A DNA stretch of 64,000 nucleotides from Ancylomarina euxina (GCF_003863355.1 NZ_QQWG01000009.1:109460-173459), one strand, 5' to 3'. Positions 54,845 through 63,796 are shown, counted from the first letter of the stretch. Program-made: numbers and translations. The notes: generated from the sequence alone by a model not told the origin.

Positions 54845-56668
54845 ATGAAAGATTTCATTCAGATATTAAGACGATTCCTCCCTCCATACAAGAGTGATTT
54901 AATCATGAGTTTTGTGTACAATTTACTTGCAGCTGTCTTTGGAGTATTCTCCTTTGTCATGATGCAACCGGTACTCGAAATTCTTTTCGAAATGGCAAAA
55001 CCTATAAAAGAGCTTGTACCATGGGAAGCTAGTATAGATGCAGTAAAACACAATTTTTATTACTACACAACTCAAATGAAAGCAGAATATGGAGCTGATT
55101 CTGCTCTCCTATTTGTAGGTGTTGTATTAGTAATAACTGCATTATTTAAGGTGACTTTTACATATTTGGGTTCATATCATACTGTCGGAATTAGAAATTC
55201 TGTAGTTCGAGATATGAGAAAGCAGATCTACGATAAGATTGTAAGCTTGCCAATTCCTTTCTTCACAGAAGAAAAGAAAGGTGATATTATTGCACGATCA
55301 ACAGGTGATGTACAAGAAGTTGAGAATTCCGTAATGAATTCGATGGACATGTTCATCAAGAACCCTATTCTTATTATTGTTTATCTGACGACTATGATTA
55401 TCATGAGTCCTCAGTTGACACTCTTTTCTTTTATTCTTCTACCTATCGCTGGTTTTATTATTGGTAGAATTGGTCGTAGTTTGAAAAAGACATCACGATT
55501 GGGACAAAATAAAATGGGCGATCTTTTATCAACCATTGAAGAAACCCTTTCTGGTCTTCGCATTATTAAAGCCTTTACTGCTGAAGAAAAAGTGAAAGAG
55601 CATTTTGCAGCAGAAAATAATGATTACCGTCGTATCATGAATAGCCTGATGCGTAGACGAATATTAGCACATCCTGTAAGTGAATTCCTGGGAACCATTG
55701 TTATCGTGATTGTTCTTTGGTATGGAGGTCGTTTAATACTTAATGGTGAAAGTGGCTTAAATGGAGCTGGTTTCATTGCTTACTTGGTTGTTTTTTACTC
55801 CATCATCAATCCAGCTAAAGCATTCTCAAAAGCCCTATACAGTATTCAAAAAGGTTTAGCTGCTATGGAACGTATTGATCAGATTTTAGGCGCTGAGTCA
55901 ACAATCGTTGATAAGGCTAATGCGAAGTCGGTTGATAAATTTGAAAAAGCAATTGAATACCGTAATGTAGGGTTCTCTTATAATGGGGAGAAGCAAGTCC
56001 TTAAGAATATTAACCTCGAAATTCCAAAGGGAAAAACCATCGCTTTAGTTGGTCAATCAGGTTCTGGTAAAACAACTTTTGTTGATCTATTGCCTCGCTT
56101 TTACGATGTGAAGGAAGGAGGGATTTTTGTTGATGGCGAGGATATTCGCGATCTCAAAATTGCGGACATGCGTAACCTAATGGGTAATGTGAATCAGGAA
56201 TCTATCCTATTTAATGATACGATTTTCAACAATATTGCTTTTGGTGTGGAAAATGCCACATTAGAAGAAGTTGAAGCAGCTGCAAAAATTGCCAATGCCC
56301 ACGACTTTATTACAGCTACTGAAGAGGGGTATTATACCAACATTGGTGACCGTGGTGGTAAACTTTCTGGTGGTCAGCGTCAGCGATTGAGTATTGCCCG
56401 TGCTGTCCTTAAGAATCCTCCAATTATGATTTTGGATGAAGCGACTTCTGCTTTGGATACAGAATCGGAACGTTTGGTACAGGATGCTTTAGATAAGTTA
56501 ATGCAAAACAGAACTTCTGTTGTGATTGCTCACCGTTTATCTACCGTTAAGAATGCAGATCTCATCTGTGTTTTCCACGAAGGTGAGATTGTTGAACGTG
56601 GTAAACACGATGAGCTGATTAAGCTTGATGGAACATACAAGAAGCTTAATGATATGCAAATGCTTTAA
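54845..56668 (+). CDS. ABC exporter half-transporter, MsbA-like
   Basis: This 607-residue protein fuses a six-helix type I exporter membrane domain (residues about 15-335) to an ATPase domain. Walker A is GQSGSGKT (403-410), the signature LSGGQ is 507-511 and IMILDEATSALD (Walker B with Glu) follows. The family includes MsbA, which flips lipid A core. Bacteroidota carry several such exporters and nothing here fixes the cargo, so no symbol is given. It is followed by a hairpin terminator at 56714-56746. Confidence 0.92.
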   Translation: MKDFIQILRRFLPPYKSDLIMSFVYNLLAAVFGVFSFVMMQPVLEILFEMAKPIKELVPWEASIDAVKHNFYYYTTQMKAEYGADSALLFVGVVLVITALFKVTFTYLGSYHTVGIRNSVVRDMRKQIYDKIVSLPIPFFTEEKKGDIIARSTGDVQEVENSVMNSMDMFIKNPILIIVYLTTMIIMSPQLTLFSFILLPIAGFIIGRIGRSLKKTSRLGQNKMGDLLSTIEETLSGLRIIKAFTAEEKVKEHFAAENNDYRRIMNSLMRRRILAHPVSEFLGTIVIVIVLWYGGRLILNGESGLNGAGFIAYLVVFYSIINPAKAFSKALYSIQKGLAAMERIDQILGAESTIVDKANAKSVDKFEKAIEYRNVGFSYNGEKQVLKNINLEIPKGKTIALVGQSGSGKTTFVDLLPRFYDVKEGGIFVDGEDIRDLKIADMRNLMGNVNQESILFNDTIFNNIAFGVENATLEEVEAAAKIANAHDFITATEEGYYTNIGDRGGKLSGGQRQRLSIARAVLKNPPIMILDEATSALDTESERLVQDALDKLMQNRTSVVIAHRLSTVKNADLICVFHEGEIVERGKHDELIKLDGTYKKLNDMQML

Positions 56669-56713
56669 ATTAGAGCTGAAATAAGAGATCTAAGAAATTA
56701 GATTTCAACATAT

Positions 56714-56746
56714 AAAAAGATGGTTCTGAATTGAATCATCTTTTTT
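56714..56746 (+). terminator. Terminator of the ABC exporter gene
   Basis: AAAAGATGGTTC and GAATCATCTTTT arms (one mismatch) followed by a T run, 46 bp past the stop. Confidence 0.75.
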
Positions 56747-56874
56747 CGTTTATGGCAATATTGACAGCTTAAAATTCATTCTCAATTACTCTACCCTTGT
56801 TATAGATATATTCCGTCTTGAAGAAAACAAGTTCTTTGATCAACGACTAGATGTACGACGGATTGAAATGATGC

Positions 56875-56922
56875 TAATAACCCGAGGTTGCAGTCACTAG
56901 GTGACTTTACCCCGGGCTATTA
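56875..56922. repeat. Long imperfect palindrome (REP-like hairpin)
   Basis: The 48-nt sequence folds as TAATA / CCCGaGGT / AGTCAC-tag-GTGACT / ACCcCGGG / TATTA with short internal mismatches. It lies between convergent genes and is separate from the terminators on either side. Confidence 0.7.
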
Positions 56923-56925
56923 AAA

Positions 56926-56945
56926 TTAAAGCCCCTTGGGCTTAA
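56926..56945 (-). terminator. Possible terminator of the flavodoxin gene
   Basis: TTAAAGCCC and GGGCTTAA arms around a minimal loop lie 27 bp past the flavodoxin stop. The following T stretch is weak. Confidence 0.55.
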
Positions 56946-56972
56946 TTCTCTCTAAAAGAAAAGACGATAAGC

Positions 56973-57482
56973 TTAGAATTCCTTCTTCAGTTGCTCCACC
57001 CAAGCCTTAATGCGCTCATCAGTTAAAGCAGCCTGATTTTCAATATCCAAGGCCAAACCTAAGAATTTACCATCGCGCAAAGCAACAGAACGCTCAAATG
57101 TATAACCTTCAGGACTAGTTAAACCAATCAACTTAGCTCCTCTATCTTCCAATGCTATTGCCAATAAACCAATCGCATCAACAAAATTTTCAGGATAACC
57201 TACCTGATCGCCTAATCCGAAAAAAGCGATTTTTTTTCCCTTAAGCTTCATATCATCGATAGCTGGCATAAACTCATCCCAATAGTTTGGTAATTCGCCA
57301 TCGAACCAAGTTGGGACACCTAATACCATATTTTCATAAGACAAGAAAGAGTCCTCATCAATCTCCTCAGCATTTACCATTTCAATATCGAAATCCTTAC
57401 CGAAAGCTTTCTTCACCTTCTCAGCATTCTTCGAAGTCTTAATGGTATTGAAGCTATATATTAATCCAATTTTAGTCATCAT
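56973..57482 (-). CDS. Flavodoxin with divergent phosphate loop
   Basis: This 169-residue protein is a long-chain flavodoxin by its later motifs: GVPTWFDGELPNYWDEF near residue 56 with the FMN-stacking Trp, and GLGDQVGYPENFVDAIG near 109. The phosphate-binding loop, normally YGSTTGNT-like, reads YSFNTIKTSKNA near residue 9, losing the usual Ser and Gly-Asn. It starts 7 bp after the E1 gene on the same strand, so it belongs to the E2-E1-flavodoxin operon. It may accept electrons in an oxoacid dehydrogenase context, but this is inference. Confidence 0.87.
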   Translation of the reverse strand: MMTKIGLIYSFNTIKTSKNAEKVKKAFGKDFDIEMVNAEEIDEDSFLSYENMVLGVPTWFDGELPNYWDEFMPAIDDMKLKGKKIAFFGLGDQVGYPENFVDAIGLLAIALEDRGAKLIGLTSPEGYTFERSVALRDGKFLGLALDIENQAALTDERIKAWVEQLKKEF

Positions 57483-57489
57483 CTTAATT

Positions 57490-59544
57490 TTAGTAGTCTA
57501 ACAAATCTTTAGCAGCAGCATAAATCTTCTCAGTGTTTGGAAGAGTTGCCTTTTCCAAAATTCGATTGAACCCTACTGGAGTAAAGGTCGATCCAACACG
57601 TCTTACTGGAGCATCCAAATGTTTAAAAGCTTCCTCTGTAATAGTCGCAGCAATTTCACCCCCAAACCCAGCGAACACCTTATCTTCATGCACAACCAAA
57701 ACCTTATTGGTCTTAGCAACCGACTTAATAATAGTTTCCTTGTCTAAAGGCACTAGTGTACGAAGGTCAATCACCTCAATATTTTTTCCAAAATCCTTAG
57801 CAATTTGATCAGCGACCTCAACACACATATGTGTTGTGTTACCATAAGTAACGATTGTCAAGTCTGTACCTTCACGACGAACACGAGCTTTACCAAATGG
57901 CACCTCGAAATCATCAGGAACAACAGCTTGCGCTTTAGGATCGTTATATAAAGCCTTTGGCTCCATAAATACGGTCATACCCTTAGAACGAATAGAAGTA
58001 CGTAGTAATCCTGCCGCATCATCCGCGTAAGATGGATAAACAATACGAACCCCTGGGAAAGTTGCCAAAGCACCTTCAATATTTTGAGAGTGATACAAAC
58101 CACCACCAATATAACCACCAGAAGCTAGTCTCACAGTAATATTAGGTGAATATTGACCTTTTGTACGCCAATATTCGTGAGTTGTTTCTACAAACTGCTC
58201 CATAGCTGGCCAAAAATAATCAGCGAACTCAGCACCTTCAACAACAATACGAATTTTGTCGTTAAAACGACTCATTCCATTGGCAGTTCCCATAATGAAG
58301 TCTTCGGCAATAGGTGCATTAAACACCCGTTCAATACCAAACTCCTGCTGCATGCCTTTCGACACATTGAAAATACCACCCTTATCTTTATTAGCAATAT
58401 CCTGTCCCCAAATAAACGTATCTGGATTATGACGGAACTCAGCCTTCAGGGTCTCATTTAATCCTTCGATTAATTTCTTTGGTTCTCCCGTTTCGGTATG
58501 AAGTCCTTCTGGATATTTAGCTGCCGGATAAGCACCTGGAATGACAAAGTCGTGAACCGAATTTGGATCCGGATCCGGAGCAGTTAAACCAGCACGGTGC
58601 GCCTTTTTAACTTGCAATTTCACATCTGCTTCAATTGCTTGCAATTCCTCCTCAGTAAAACGCTTGTAACGAATTAACAATCGGCGAAATTTAGCCAATG
58701 GGTCGTATTTCTGCACGTAATTCAATTCAGCATTATCGCGATACAATTCATGTTTATCTGAATTTGAGTGAGATCCCATTCGAACACAGTTCGCTTGAAC
58801 GATAGCTGGCATCTGATTTTCGGTCGCATAAGCTTTCGCCTCAGCCATTGTATTCATCGAATCGAATACATCCTTACCATTACAATGGAAAATTTTCAGG
58901 TATTTTAGTCCCTTAAAGTTATCGGCAACCTTACGGTTAGCAGTTTGATCCTTTTTAGGAACAGAAATACCGTAACCATTATCCTGGAATACAAAGATGA
59001 CAGGAAGCTGTTCTTTTGAAGCACCATTAATCGCTTCGTAAACGTAACCTTCAGAAACCGAAGACTCACCTTGAGAACTAATGGCAACACCTTTACCTTT
59101 ATAATGCTTCAATGCTCGTGCAATACCAACTGCATGCAAAGTGTGATTACCCGTACATGAAGATACATTGTGAATATTCCACTCTGGTTTTGCAAAGTGA
59201 TTCGACATGTGGCGTCCACCACCTGCAACATCAGTATCCTTTGATATCCCATTAAAAATAACCTCTTCAGCTGTCAGTCCAGCTGATAATGAAGTCAACA
59301 TATCACGATAGTAAGGAAATAAATGGTCTGTTTTTCTATCAAAAGTTTGTCCAATAGCCAGCTGAATACCATCGTGTCCTGCATAAGGTGCATGGTACGA
59401 CCAACCAATTGCTTGTTTCAAATAATTGGGTGCTTTTTCATCAAGAGCACGTCCTAAAGTCATTAAGTTAAACCACTCAGCAAGCCTTTCTTTAGGAGTC
59501 TCTTTTATGCTATATTTTTTCTTATTTGTCATTGTTAAAGTCAT
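57490..59544 (-). CDS. 2-oxoacid dehydrogenase E1 component, fused alpha and beta subunits
   Basis: E1 decarboxylates a 2-oxoacid on thiamine diphosphate and passes the acyl group to lipoyl-E2. This 684-residue chain joins the alpha part (about 1-335; GGGRHMSNHF near 107, ThDP motif start GQGESSVSEG near 158) to the beta part (about 355-684; GVRIVYPSYADDAAGLLR, final TPVGFNRILE). Fused E1 is common in Bacteroidota and is usually assigned to branched-chain or pyruvate-type substrates; I cannot tell which. ATG 59532 is an alternative start. It lies between E2 (47 bp) and flavodoxin; no E3 gene is here. Confidence 0.9.
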   Translation of the reverse strand: MTLTMTNKKKYSIKETPKERLAEWFNLMTLGRALDEKAPNYLKQAIGWSYHAPYAGHDGIQLAIGQTFDRKTDHLFPYYRDMLTSLSAGLTAEEVIFNGISKDTDVAGGGRHMSNHFAKPEWNIHNVSSCTGNHTLHAVGIARALKHYKGKGVAISSQGESSVSEGYVYEAINGASKEQLPVIFVFQDNGYGISVPKKDQTANRKVADNFKGLKYLKIFHCNGKDVFDSMNTMAEAKAYATENQMPAIVQANCVRMGSHSNSDKHELYRDNAELNYVQKYDPLAKFRRLLIRYKRFTEEELQAIEADVKLQVKKAHRAGLTAPDPDPNSVHDFVIPGAYPAAKYPEGLHTETGEPKKLIEGLNETLKAEFRHNPDTFIWGQDIANKDKGGIFNVSKGMQQEFGIERVFNAPIAEDFIMGTANGMSRFNDKIRIVVEGAEFADYFWPAMEQFVETTHEYWRTKGQYSPNITVRLASGGYIGGGLYHSQNIEGALATFPGVRIVYPSYADDAAGLLRTSIRSKGMTVFMEPKALYNDPKAQAVVPDDFEVPFGKARVRREGTDLTIVTYGNTTHMCVEVADQIAKDFGKNIEVIDLRTLVPLDKETIIKSVAKTNKVLVVHEDKVFAGFGGEIAATITEEAFKHLDAPVRRVGSTFTPVGFNRILEKATLPNTEKIYAAAKDLLDY

Positions 59545-59570
59545 TAATATATTAATAATCCGTCTTCAAA

Positions 59571-59590
59571 TGCCTGTCTTAAGACAGGCA
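59571..59590. repeat. Perfect 20-bp palindrome between the E2 and E1 genes
   Basis: TGCCTGTCTT-AAGACAGGCA is fully self-complementary without a loop and falls 1 bp downstream of the E2 stop codon. It may be a transcript-processing hairpin, an operator or a dispersed repeat. Confidence 0.75.
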
Positions 59591-59591
59591 A

Positions 59592-60887
59592 TTAAAATGC
59601 TCTGTTAAGATCAAACTCCTCCAGATAGTCAGCGATCTTTCTCAAGAAAGCACCACCCAAAGCCCCATCAACCACACGGTGGTCGTAAGAAAGAGATAAG
59701 AACATTTTCTGACGTGGAACAATAACATCACCATCAGGTGTTTCCAATACAGCAGGTTTCTTTTCAATAGTACCCACTGCTAAAATAGCAACCTGAGGCT
59801 GATTGATAATCGGTGTTCCCATTACATTTTTAAACGATCCAAAATTTGATATTGTGAAAGTTCCACCTTGAATATCATCTGCGTCCAATTTGTTGTTTCT
59901 AGCCTTATCAGCCAAGATATTCATACCAACAGTCAAACCTAATAGATTCTTTTGGTCTGCATTTTTAATAACCGGAACAATCAAATTACCTGATGGCAAA
60001 GCAACTGCCACACCAATATTGATATCCTTTTTCACAATAATCTTATAATCATCAACCGATGAATTGATCATTGGGAATTCGCGTAAAGCTTTTGAAACGG
60101 CTTCAATGATAATAGGCATAAAAGTGATTTTAGTTTTCTCTTTTGCAAAGAATTCATCTTTCACCTTATTTCTCCAATTCACCATATCGGTTACATCAGC
60201 CTCAACCATTGCAGTAACGTGAGGCGAAGTTTGCTTAGACATCACCATATGATCAGCAATAATTCGACGCATACGATCCATTTCAATAATCTGGTCATTT
60301 GCACCAACTGACATAGACACTTTTGGTTTTTGAGTGCTAGTTAAAGCTTTTTCAACTTTAGTAGCACTGACTGATGCTGATTGTACTTGCGAAGAAGCTC
60401 CTCTTTCAGCTACAAACTTCAAAACATCTTCTTTCTGAACACGTCCATCTTTGCCATGTCCCACAATAGCATCTAACTCTGCTTGTAAAATGTTTTCCTT
60501 CTGAGCAATGGCCTTAACTAAAGGAGAATAAAACCGATCTGAATCAGATTTAATTTCAGAAGCTTCGTTCACGACTTTCTCTTCAACAACTTCAACAGCT
60601 ACTTCCTCTTTTATCTGAGATACGGATTCAGCATCCGCAGCATCCTCGCTCATATTAATAATAGCAACGACCTCTCCTACGGGTACCACATCATCCTCTT
60701 TGAAGCGAATCTCAATAACTTTACCAGATACAGGAGAAGGAATTTCAGAGTCCACCTTATCGGTTGCGATCTCAAAAAGCATATCATCCTCTTCGATGAC
60801 ATCGTTAAGATTTACAAACATTTTGGTGATGGTTGCCTCCTGAACACTCTCTCCCAACTTGGGCATTAGAATTTCAAAACTTGACAT
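59592..60887 (-). CDS. 2-oxoacid dehydrogenase E2 component (dihydrolipoyl acyltransferase)
   Basis: E2 carries the acyl group on lipoyl-lysine and transfers it to CoA. Domains in order: one lipoyl domain (1-75, EIATDKVDSE with Lys44), an acidic linker, the small E1/E3-binding domain near 120-155 (YSPLVKAIAQKE, GHGKDGRVQKEDVL), a second linker, and the trimeric catalytic domain with LSYDHRVVDGALGG (His and Asp-Gly) near the C-terminus. Length 431 is typical. It is first in the minus-strand E2-E1-flavodoxin operon with a -7 box at 60930-60937. Acyl specificity is not decided. Confidence 0.93.
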   Translation of the reverse strand: MSSFEILMPKLGESVQEATITKMFVNLNDVIEEDDMLFEIATDKVDSEIPSPVSGKVIEIRFKEDDVVPVGEVVAIINMSEDAADAESVSQIKEEVAVEVVEEKVVNEASEIKSDSDRFYSPLVKAIAQKENILQAELDAIVGHGKDGRVQKEDVLKFVAERGASSQVQSASVSATKVEKALTSTQKPKVSMSVGANDQIIEMDRMRRIIADHMVMSKQTSPHVTAMVEADVTDMVNWRNKVKDEFFAKEKTKITFMPIIIEAVSKALREFPMINSSVDDYKIIVKKDINIGVAVALPSGNLIVPVIKNADQKNLLGLTVGMNILADKARNNKLDADDIQGGTFTISNFGSFKNVMGTPIINQPQVAILAVGTIEKKPAVLETPDGDVIVPRQKMFLSLSYDHRVVDGALGGAFLRKIADYLEEFDLNRAF

Positions 60888-60929
60888 ATATTCTTTGATT
60901 ATTAGTTAGAATCGATATAAATAATAAAA

Positions 60930-60937
60930 CAAATATA
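60930..60937 (-). promoter_or_regulatory. Promoter -7 box for the E2-E1-flavodoxin operon
   Basis: Minus-strand TATATTTG is an exact match 42 bp before the E2 start. The -33 region is AT-rich without TTTG. Confidence 0.5.
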
Positions 60938-61147
60938 TTATTTATTTTTATTTAGACTCCTTAAAATTTAAGTTTTCTGCAATCTCCAGATAACAAAAAT
61001 CAAGAGACTATTGATTACCAGCAATTTACAATTCCCCTTCTAACAAACTAAAGAATATTTATTAGCGAAAAAAGGCGTGATAATCAGACTCTATAGCCTA
61101 TTTTAAAAATATATGCTCAAATAATTAGTGAAATCTATTATTCAAAT

Positions 61148-61155
61148 TATTTTTG
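61148..61155 (+). promoter_or_regulatory. Promoter -7 box for the START-like gene
   Basis: TATTTTTG fits TAnnTTTG, 21 bp before the ATG. A TTAG at 61125 is a weak -33 candidate with 19-bp spacing. Confidence 0.5.
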
Positions 61156-61176
61156 CACTAAATAAAACAAAGCATC

Positions 61177-61560
61177 ATGAAAGATTTTAATTATACTCTG
61201 GAGATTTCAGCTAATCAAGAAGAAGTATTTAATGCGCTGACCAATTCTTTCCAAATTGAATTATGGACGGGTTATCCTGCTACTATGGACGATCAAGTTG
61301 GGACTGTTTTCTCCTTATGGGAAGGTGATATTTCAGGTTGTAATATTCAGGTTGTGAAAGATTACAAATTGGTGCAAGAATGGTTTTTCGGGGAAACAGA
61401 AAACCCATCGATAGTAAGTTTTACTCTTAAGAAAGCAGGAAAGAATACATCGATAGAGTTGTCACACACAAATATTCCTGATGAAGCCTATGATGAAATT
61501 GTTGAAGGTTGGAAAGATTACTACCTTGGGTCAATGCAAAACTTTCTTGAATTCTCTTAA
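61177..61560 (+). CDS. START-like/SRPBCC domain protein
   Basis: This 127-residue protein has the pattern of the SRPBCC (Bet v1/AHSA1-like) fold: YTLEISANQEEVFNALTNSF at the start, the central LWEGDISGCNIQ strand pair, W-F-F-G-E-T and a C-terminal helix EIVEGWKDYYLGSMQNFLEF. Such proteins bind hydrophobic ligands or stimulate chaperones. The exact ligand is unknown. It is monocistronic, with a -7 box before and a terminator after. Confidence 0.87.
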   Translation: MKDFNYTLEISANQEEVFNALTNSFQIELWTGYPATMDDQVGTVFSLWEGDISGCNIQVVKDYKLVQEWFFGETENPSIVSFTLKKAGKNTSIELSHTNIPDEAYDEIVEGWKDYYLGSMQNFLEFS

Positions 61561-61580
61561 AGGACTAAAATAAAAAACAT

Positions 61581-61612
61581 TGAAGCCGCAATCTTATGGA
61601 TTGCGGCTTTTT
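61581..61612. terminator. Bidirectional terminator after the START-like gene
   Basis: AAGCCGCAATC-ttatg-GATTGCGGCTT with A and T runs lies between convergent genes. Confidence 0.9.
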
Positions 61613-61633
61613 CATTATATCTATTTAAGGTCT

Positions 61634-62902
61634 TTATTTTAATTGATCCGAGAAATCACGAACCAATTTAAATACGCCTTCAAACTGACCGATTTTCAAA
61701 TTCTCATAAGTATCCGTTGTTTCATGATAATCGGCATTGTCTCCATCAGCATAAAAGAAAACAGCCTTTACATCTTTATTATAGAAACTCGCATGATCAG
61801 ACGATGGTACAGGTTGAGTTCCTCTCATATTAGAAACATACTCGTGTTTCTTATTAATTTTCTCGTAAAGAGCCAACTCTACGGGGAATGCTTTCCCATT
61901 AAAAATATAAATCCCTTGAGATCCTGTTCCAATCATATCGAAATTCATGACCATTCTAGTTTTTTCAAGGGGAAACAATGGATGATCTACATAGTGTTTT
62001 GATCCTAACAAACCAGCCTCTTCCCCACTAAACAATAAGAACACTTGAGTGTAGTGAGGTTTCTTTCTAGCGTTCTTATAATGCTTGGCTAAATTCAATA
62101 CCATAGCCACACCACTTGCATTATCGTTAGCTCCCGGATAAATTTTTGATCCCATCATCCCTAAGTGATCGTAATGTGCACAGTAAACAAGACAAGTATC
62201 CGTCTTACCTTGAATGTAGCCCAATAAATTCTGAGTTTTATAATTGTCGATAAATTGATTCTTTATTTTAACGGTAATTTTACTTGTTGTCGTATCAAGC
62301 TTAGAGTTTTTTACGATAAGTGTCGGGAATTCCTTTAAGAAGGTTCTTGCTGTATATTTCAATTTATTCTTTCTCAACATTACACCTTTGGCTCCAAAGA
62401 GATTAGCAGAAACAAGATCTGACGCAAAATTGTATAGTTCCTTATTATTCAAACCTACTGAATCTATGGCCAAAAATGTTTGAGATAAATCCTTCTTAAG
62501 AAATTCCTCGCGAATCTTATTCTTAGTTAGAATTTCTGTATTCAACCAGAGCACATCAAAAGTTCCTTCGCAGGATGGTGAATCTGGGTAGACAATAAAA
62601 TCCTTAGCAGATTCAAGCTTATTTTTACCAAGCTTCAGAATTGGATCTTCAGGAAGGGTATTTATAGGTGTTGAGTAAGTTTGATAATAATTCGATTCAA
62701 AGTTTTTTAATTTAAGCTCTTTCATCTCTGCAGATAAATAGGCTGCTGCAATACTATCACCTTTATTAATGTATCCACGTCCAAAGTAATCATCAGAACT
62801 CAGCTCTTTGATTACTTTTCGTGCATAATTCATATCCTGTGCCCATAAACATGGGGTAAATGAAATCAATGCTAGGATCAGGACAAGTCTTTTATAATTC
62901 AT
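61634..62902 (-). CDS. Secreted M28-family metallopeptidase
   Basis: This 422-residue protein has a signal peptide (cleavage near residue 21, LWAQ) and the M28 aminopeptidase zinc-binding pattern: CAHYDHLG (His and Asp ligand region) near 242, GANDNASGVAMVL (bridging Asp) near 260 and FSGEEAGLLG (catalytic Glu pair) near 291, with PSSDHASFY near 376 supplying the last His. It probably releases amino acids from peptide N-termini in the periplasm or outside the cell. No T9SS domain is present. It is monocistronic. Confidence 0.92.
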   Translation of the reverse strand: MNYKRLVLILALISFTPCLWAQDMNYARKVIKELSSDDYFGRGYINKGDSIAAAYLSAEMKELKLKNFESNYYQTYSTPINTLPEDPILKLGKNKLESAKDFIVYPDSPSCEGTFDVLWLNTEILTKNKIREEFLKKDLSQTFLAIDSVGLNNKELYNFASDLVSANLFGAKGVMLRKNKLKYTARTFLKEFPTLIVKNSKLDTTTSKITVKIKNQFIDNYKTQNLLGYIQGKTDTCLVYCAHYDHLGMMGSKIYPGANDNASGVAMVLNLAKHYKNARKKPHYTQVFLLFSGEEAGLLGSKHYVDHPLFPLEKTRMVMNFDMIGTGSQGIYIFNGKAFPVELALYEKINKKHEYVSNMRGTQPVPSSDHASFYNKDVKAVFFYADGDNADYHETTDTYENLKIGQFEGVFKLVRDFSDQLK

Positions 62903-63183
62903 AGTATCGTTTTTTTAAGTCGGTCAATATCCGCTAAAGTAAGTTTTCAATTTGAATTTGCCTTGAGTTCTCATGATGCTTTATAAATTGAAACTTAAAA
63001 AAAAATAAATTATTGAAAAATAAACGAGCTTATCCCATCAATTATAGCTGAAATAAGCCTTATCAATTAAGTAAAGAGATACAATTTCATTTTTTTCAAA
63101 AAAAAGTTCAAAAAATAGTCTCTAGGGAATCAAACACTTACATAAAATTGACACTTTTTTATCAAAAAAATATTTCCAGGAGA
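62903..63183. other. AT-rich region between the M28 peptidase and the tRNA cluster
   Basis: It contains the upstream side of the peptidase gene and homopolymeric A/T tracts. I see no gene or named element. Confidence 0.45.
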
Positions 63184-63214
63184 CTTGTATATTCGGGGAA
63201 AGCATCTATATTTG
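63184..63214 (+). promoter_or_regulatory. Promoter of the tRNA-Tyr/Gly/Ser cluster
   Basis: cTTG (63184-63187) - 19 bp - TATATTTG (63207-63214). The layout is the same as for the tRNA-Gly array. Confidence 0.8.
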
Positions 63215-63259
63215 CATCGCAATAGGGAGATAACGATCACCCAATAAACATTGTGATTG

Positions 63260-63341
63260 GGGAAGATACCAAAGTGGCCAACTGGGGCGGACTGTAACTC
63301 CGCTGACTTCGTCTTCGTAGGTTCGAATCCTGCTCTTCCCA
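63260..63341 (+). tRNA. tRNA-Tyr(GTA), copy 1
   Basis: This 82-nt gene with a long variable arm has acceptor GGGAAGA/TCTTCCC, anticodon GTA in ACTGTAACT and discriminator A. Confidence 0.97.
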
Positions 63342-63398
63342 CAACATTCTGAAGCAACAAAATTTATTCGATAACGATCGATGAATTGCTAAAGATCT

Positions 63399-63471
63399 GC
63401 GGGAATAGCTCAGTTGATAGAGCATCAGCCTTCCAAGCTGAGGGTCGCGAGTTTGAGTCTCGTTTCCCGCT
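63399..63471 (+). tRNA. tRNA-Gly(TCC), copy 1
   Basis: Acceptor GCGGGAA/TTCCCGC, anticodon loop CTTCCAA (TCC), discriminator T. Confidence 0.97.
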
Positions 63472-63492
63472 CAATTTTATTGTAAATATATT

Positions 63493-63574
63493 GGGGAGAT
63501 ACCAAAGTGGCCAACTGGGGCGGACTGTAACTCCGCTGACTTCGTCTTCGTAGGTTCGAATCCTGCTCTCCCCA
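63493..63574 (+). tRNA. tRNA-Tyr(GTA), copy 2
   Basis: It is identical to copy 1 except for one paired position of the acceptor stem (GGGGAGA/TCTCCCC), a compensated A-T to G-C change. Confidence 0.97.
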
Positions 63575-63589
63575 CTATTATATTTTCCT

Positions 63590-63662
63590 GCGGGAATAGC
63601 TCAGTTGATAGAGCATCAGCCTTCCAAGCTGAGGGTCGCGAGTTTGAGTCTCGTTTCCCGCT
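63590..63662 (+). tRNA. tRNA-Gly(TCC), copy 2
   Basis: It is identical in sequence to copy 1, with anticodon TCC. Confidence 0.97.
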
Positions 63663-63670
63663 CAATTTAA

Positions 63671-63755
63671 GGAGAGATGGCAGAGTGGTCGAATGCGGTA
63701 GTCTTGAAAACTATTGTGCGGCAACGTACCGGGGGTTCGAATCCCTCTCTCTCCG
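63671..63755 (+). tRNA. tRNA-Ser(TGA)
   Basis: This 85-nt gene with a long variable arm has acceptor GGAGAGA/TCTCTCC, anticodon loop CTTGAAA (TGA) and discriminator G. Confidence 0.96.
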
Positions 63756-63758
63756 CTT

Positions 63759-63796
63759 TAAAGCATCAAGGTTGAAAAACTTTGATGCTTTTTTTA
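63759..63796 (+). terminator. Terminator of the tRNA cluster
   Basis: AAAGCATCAA and TTGATGCTTT arms enclose an inner GTT/AAC pair, followed by a T run just after tRNA-Ser. Confidence 0.88.

Noticed and set aside
63130..63665. Open frames on the minus strand across the tRNA-Tyr/Gly cluster
   Set aside because: They are antisense reads of tRNA genes (GRAGFEPTKTKSAELQSAPV-type strings), a well-known annotation artefact.
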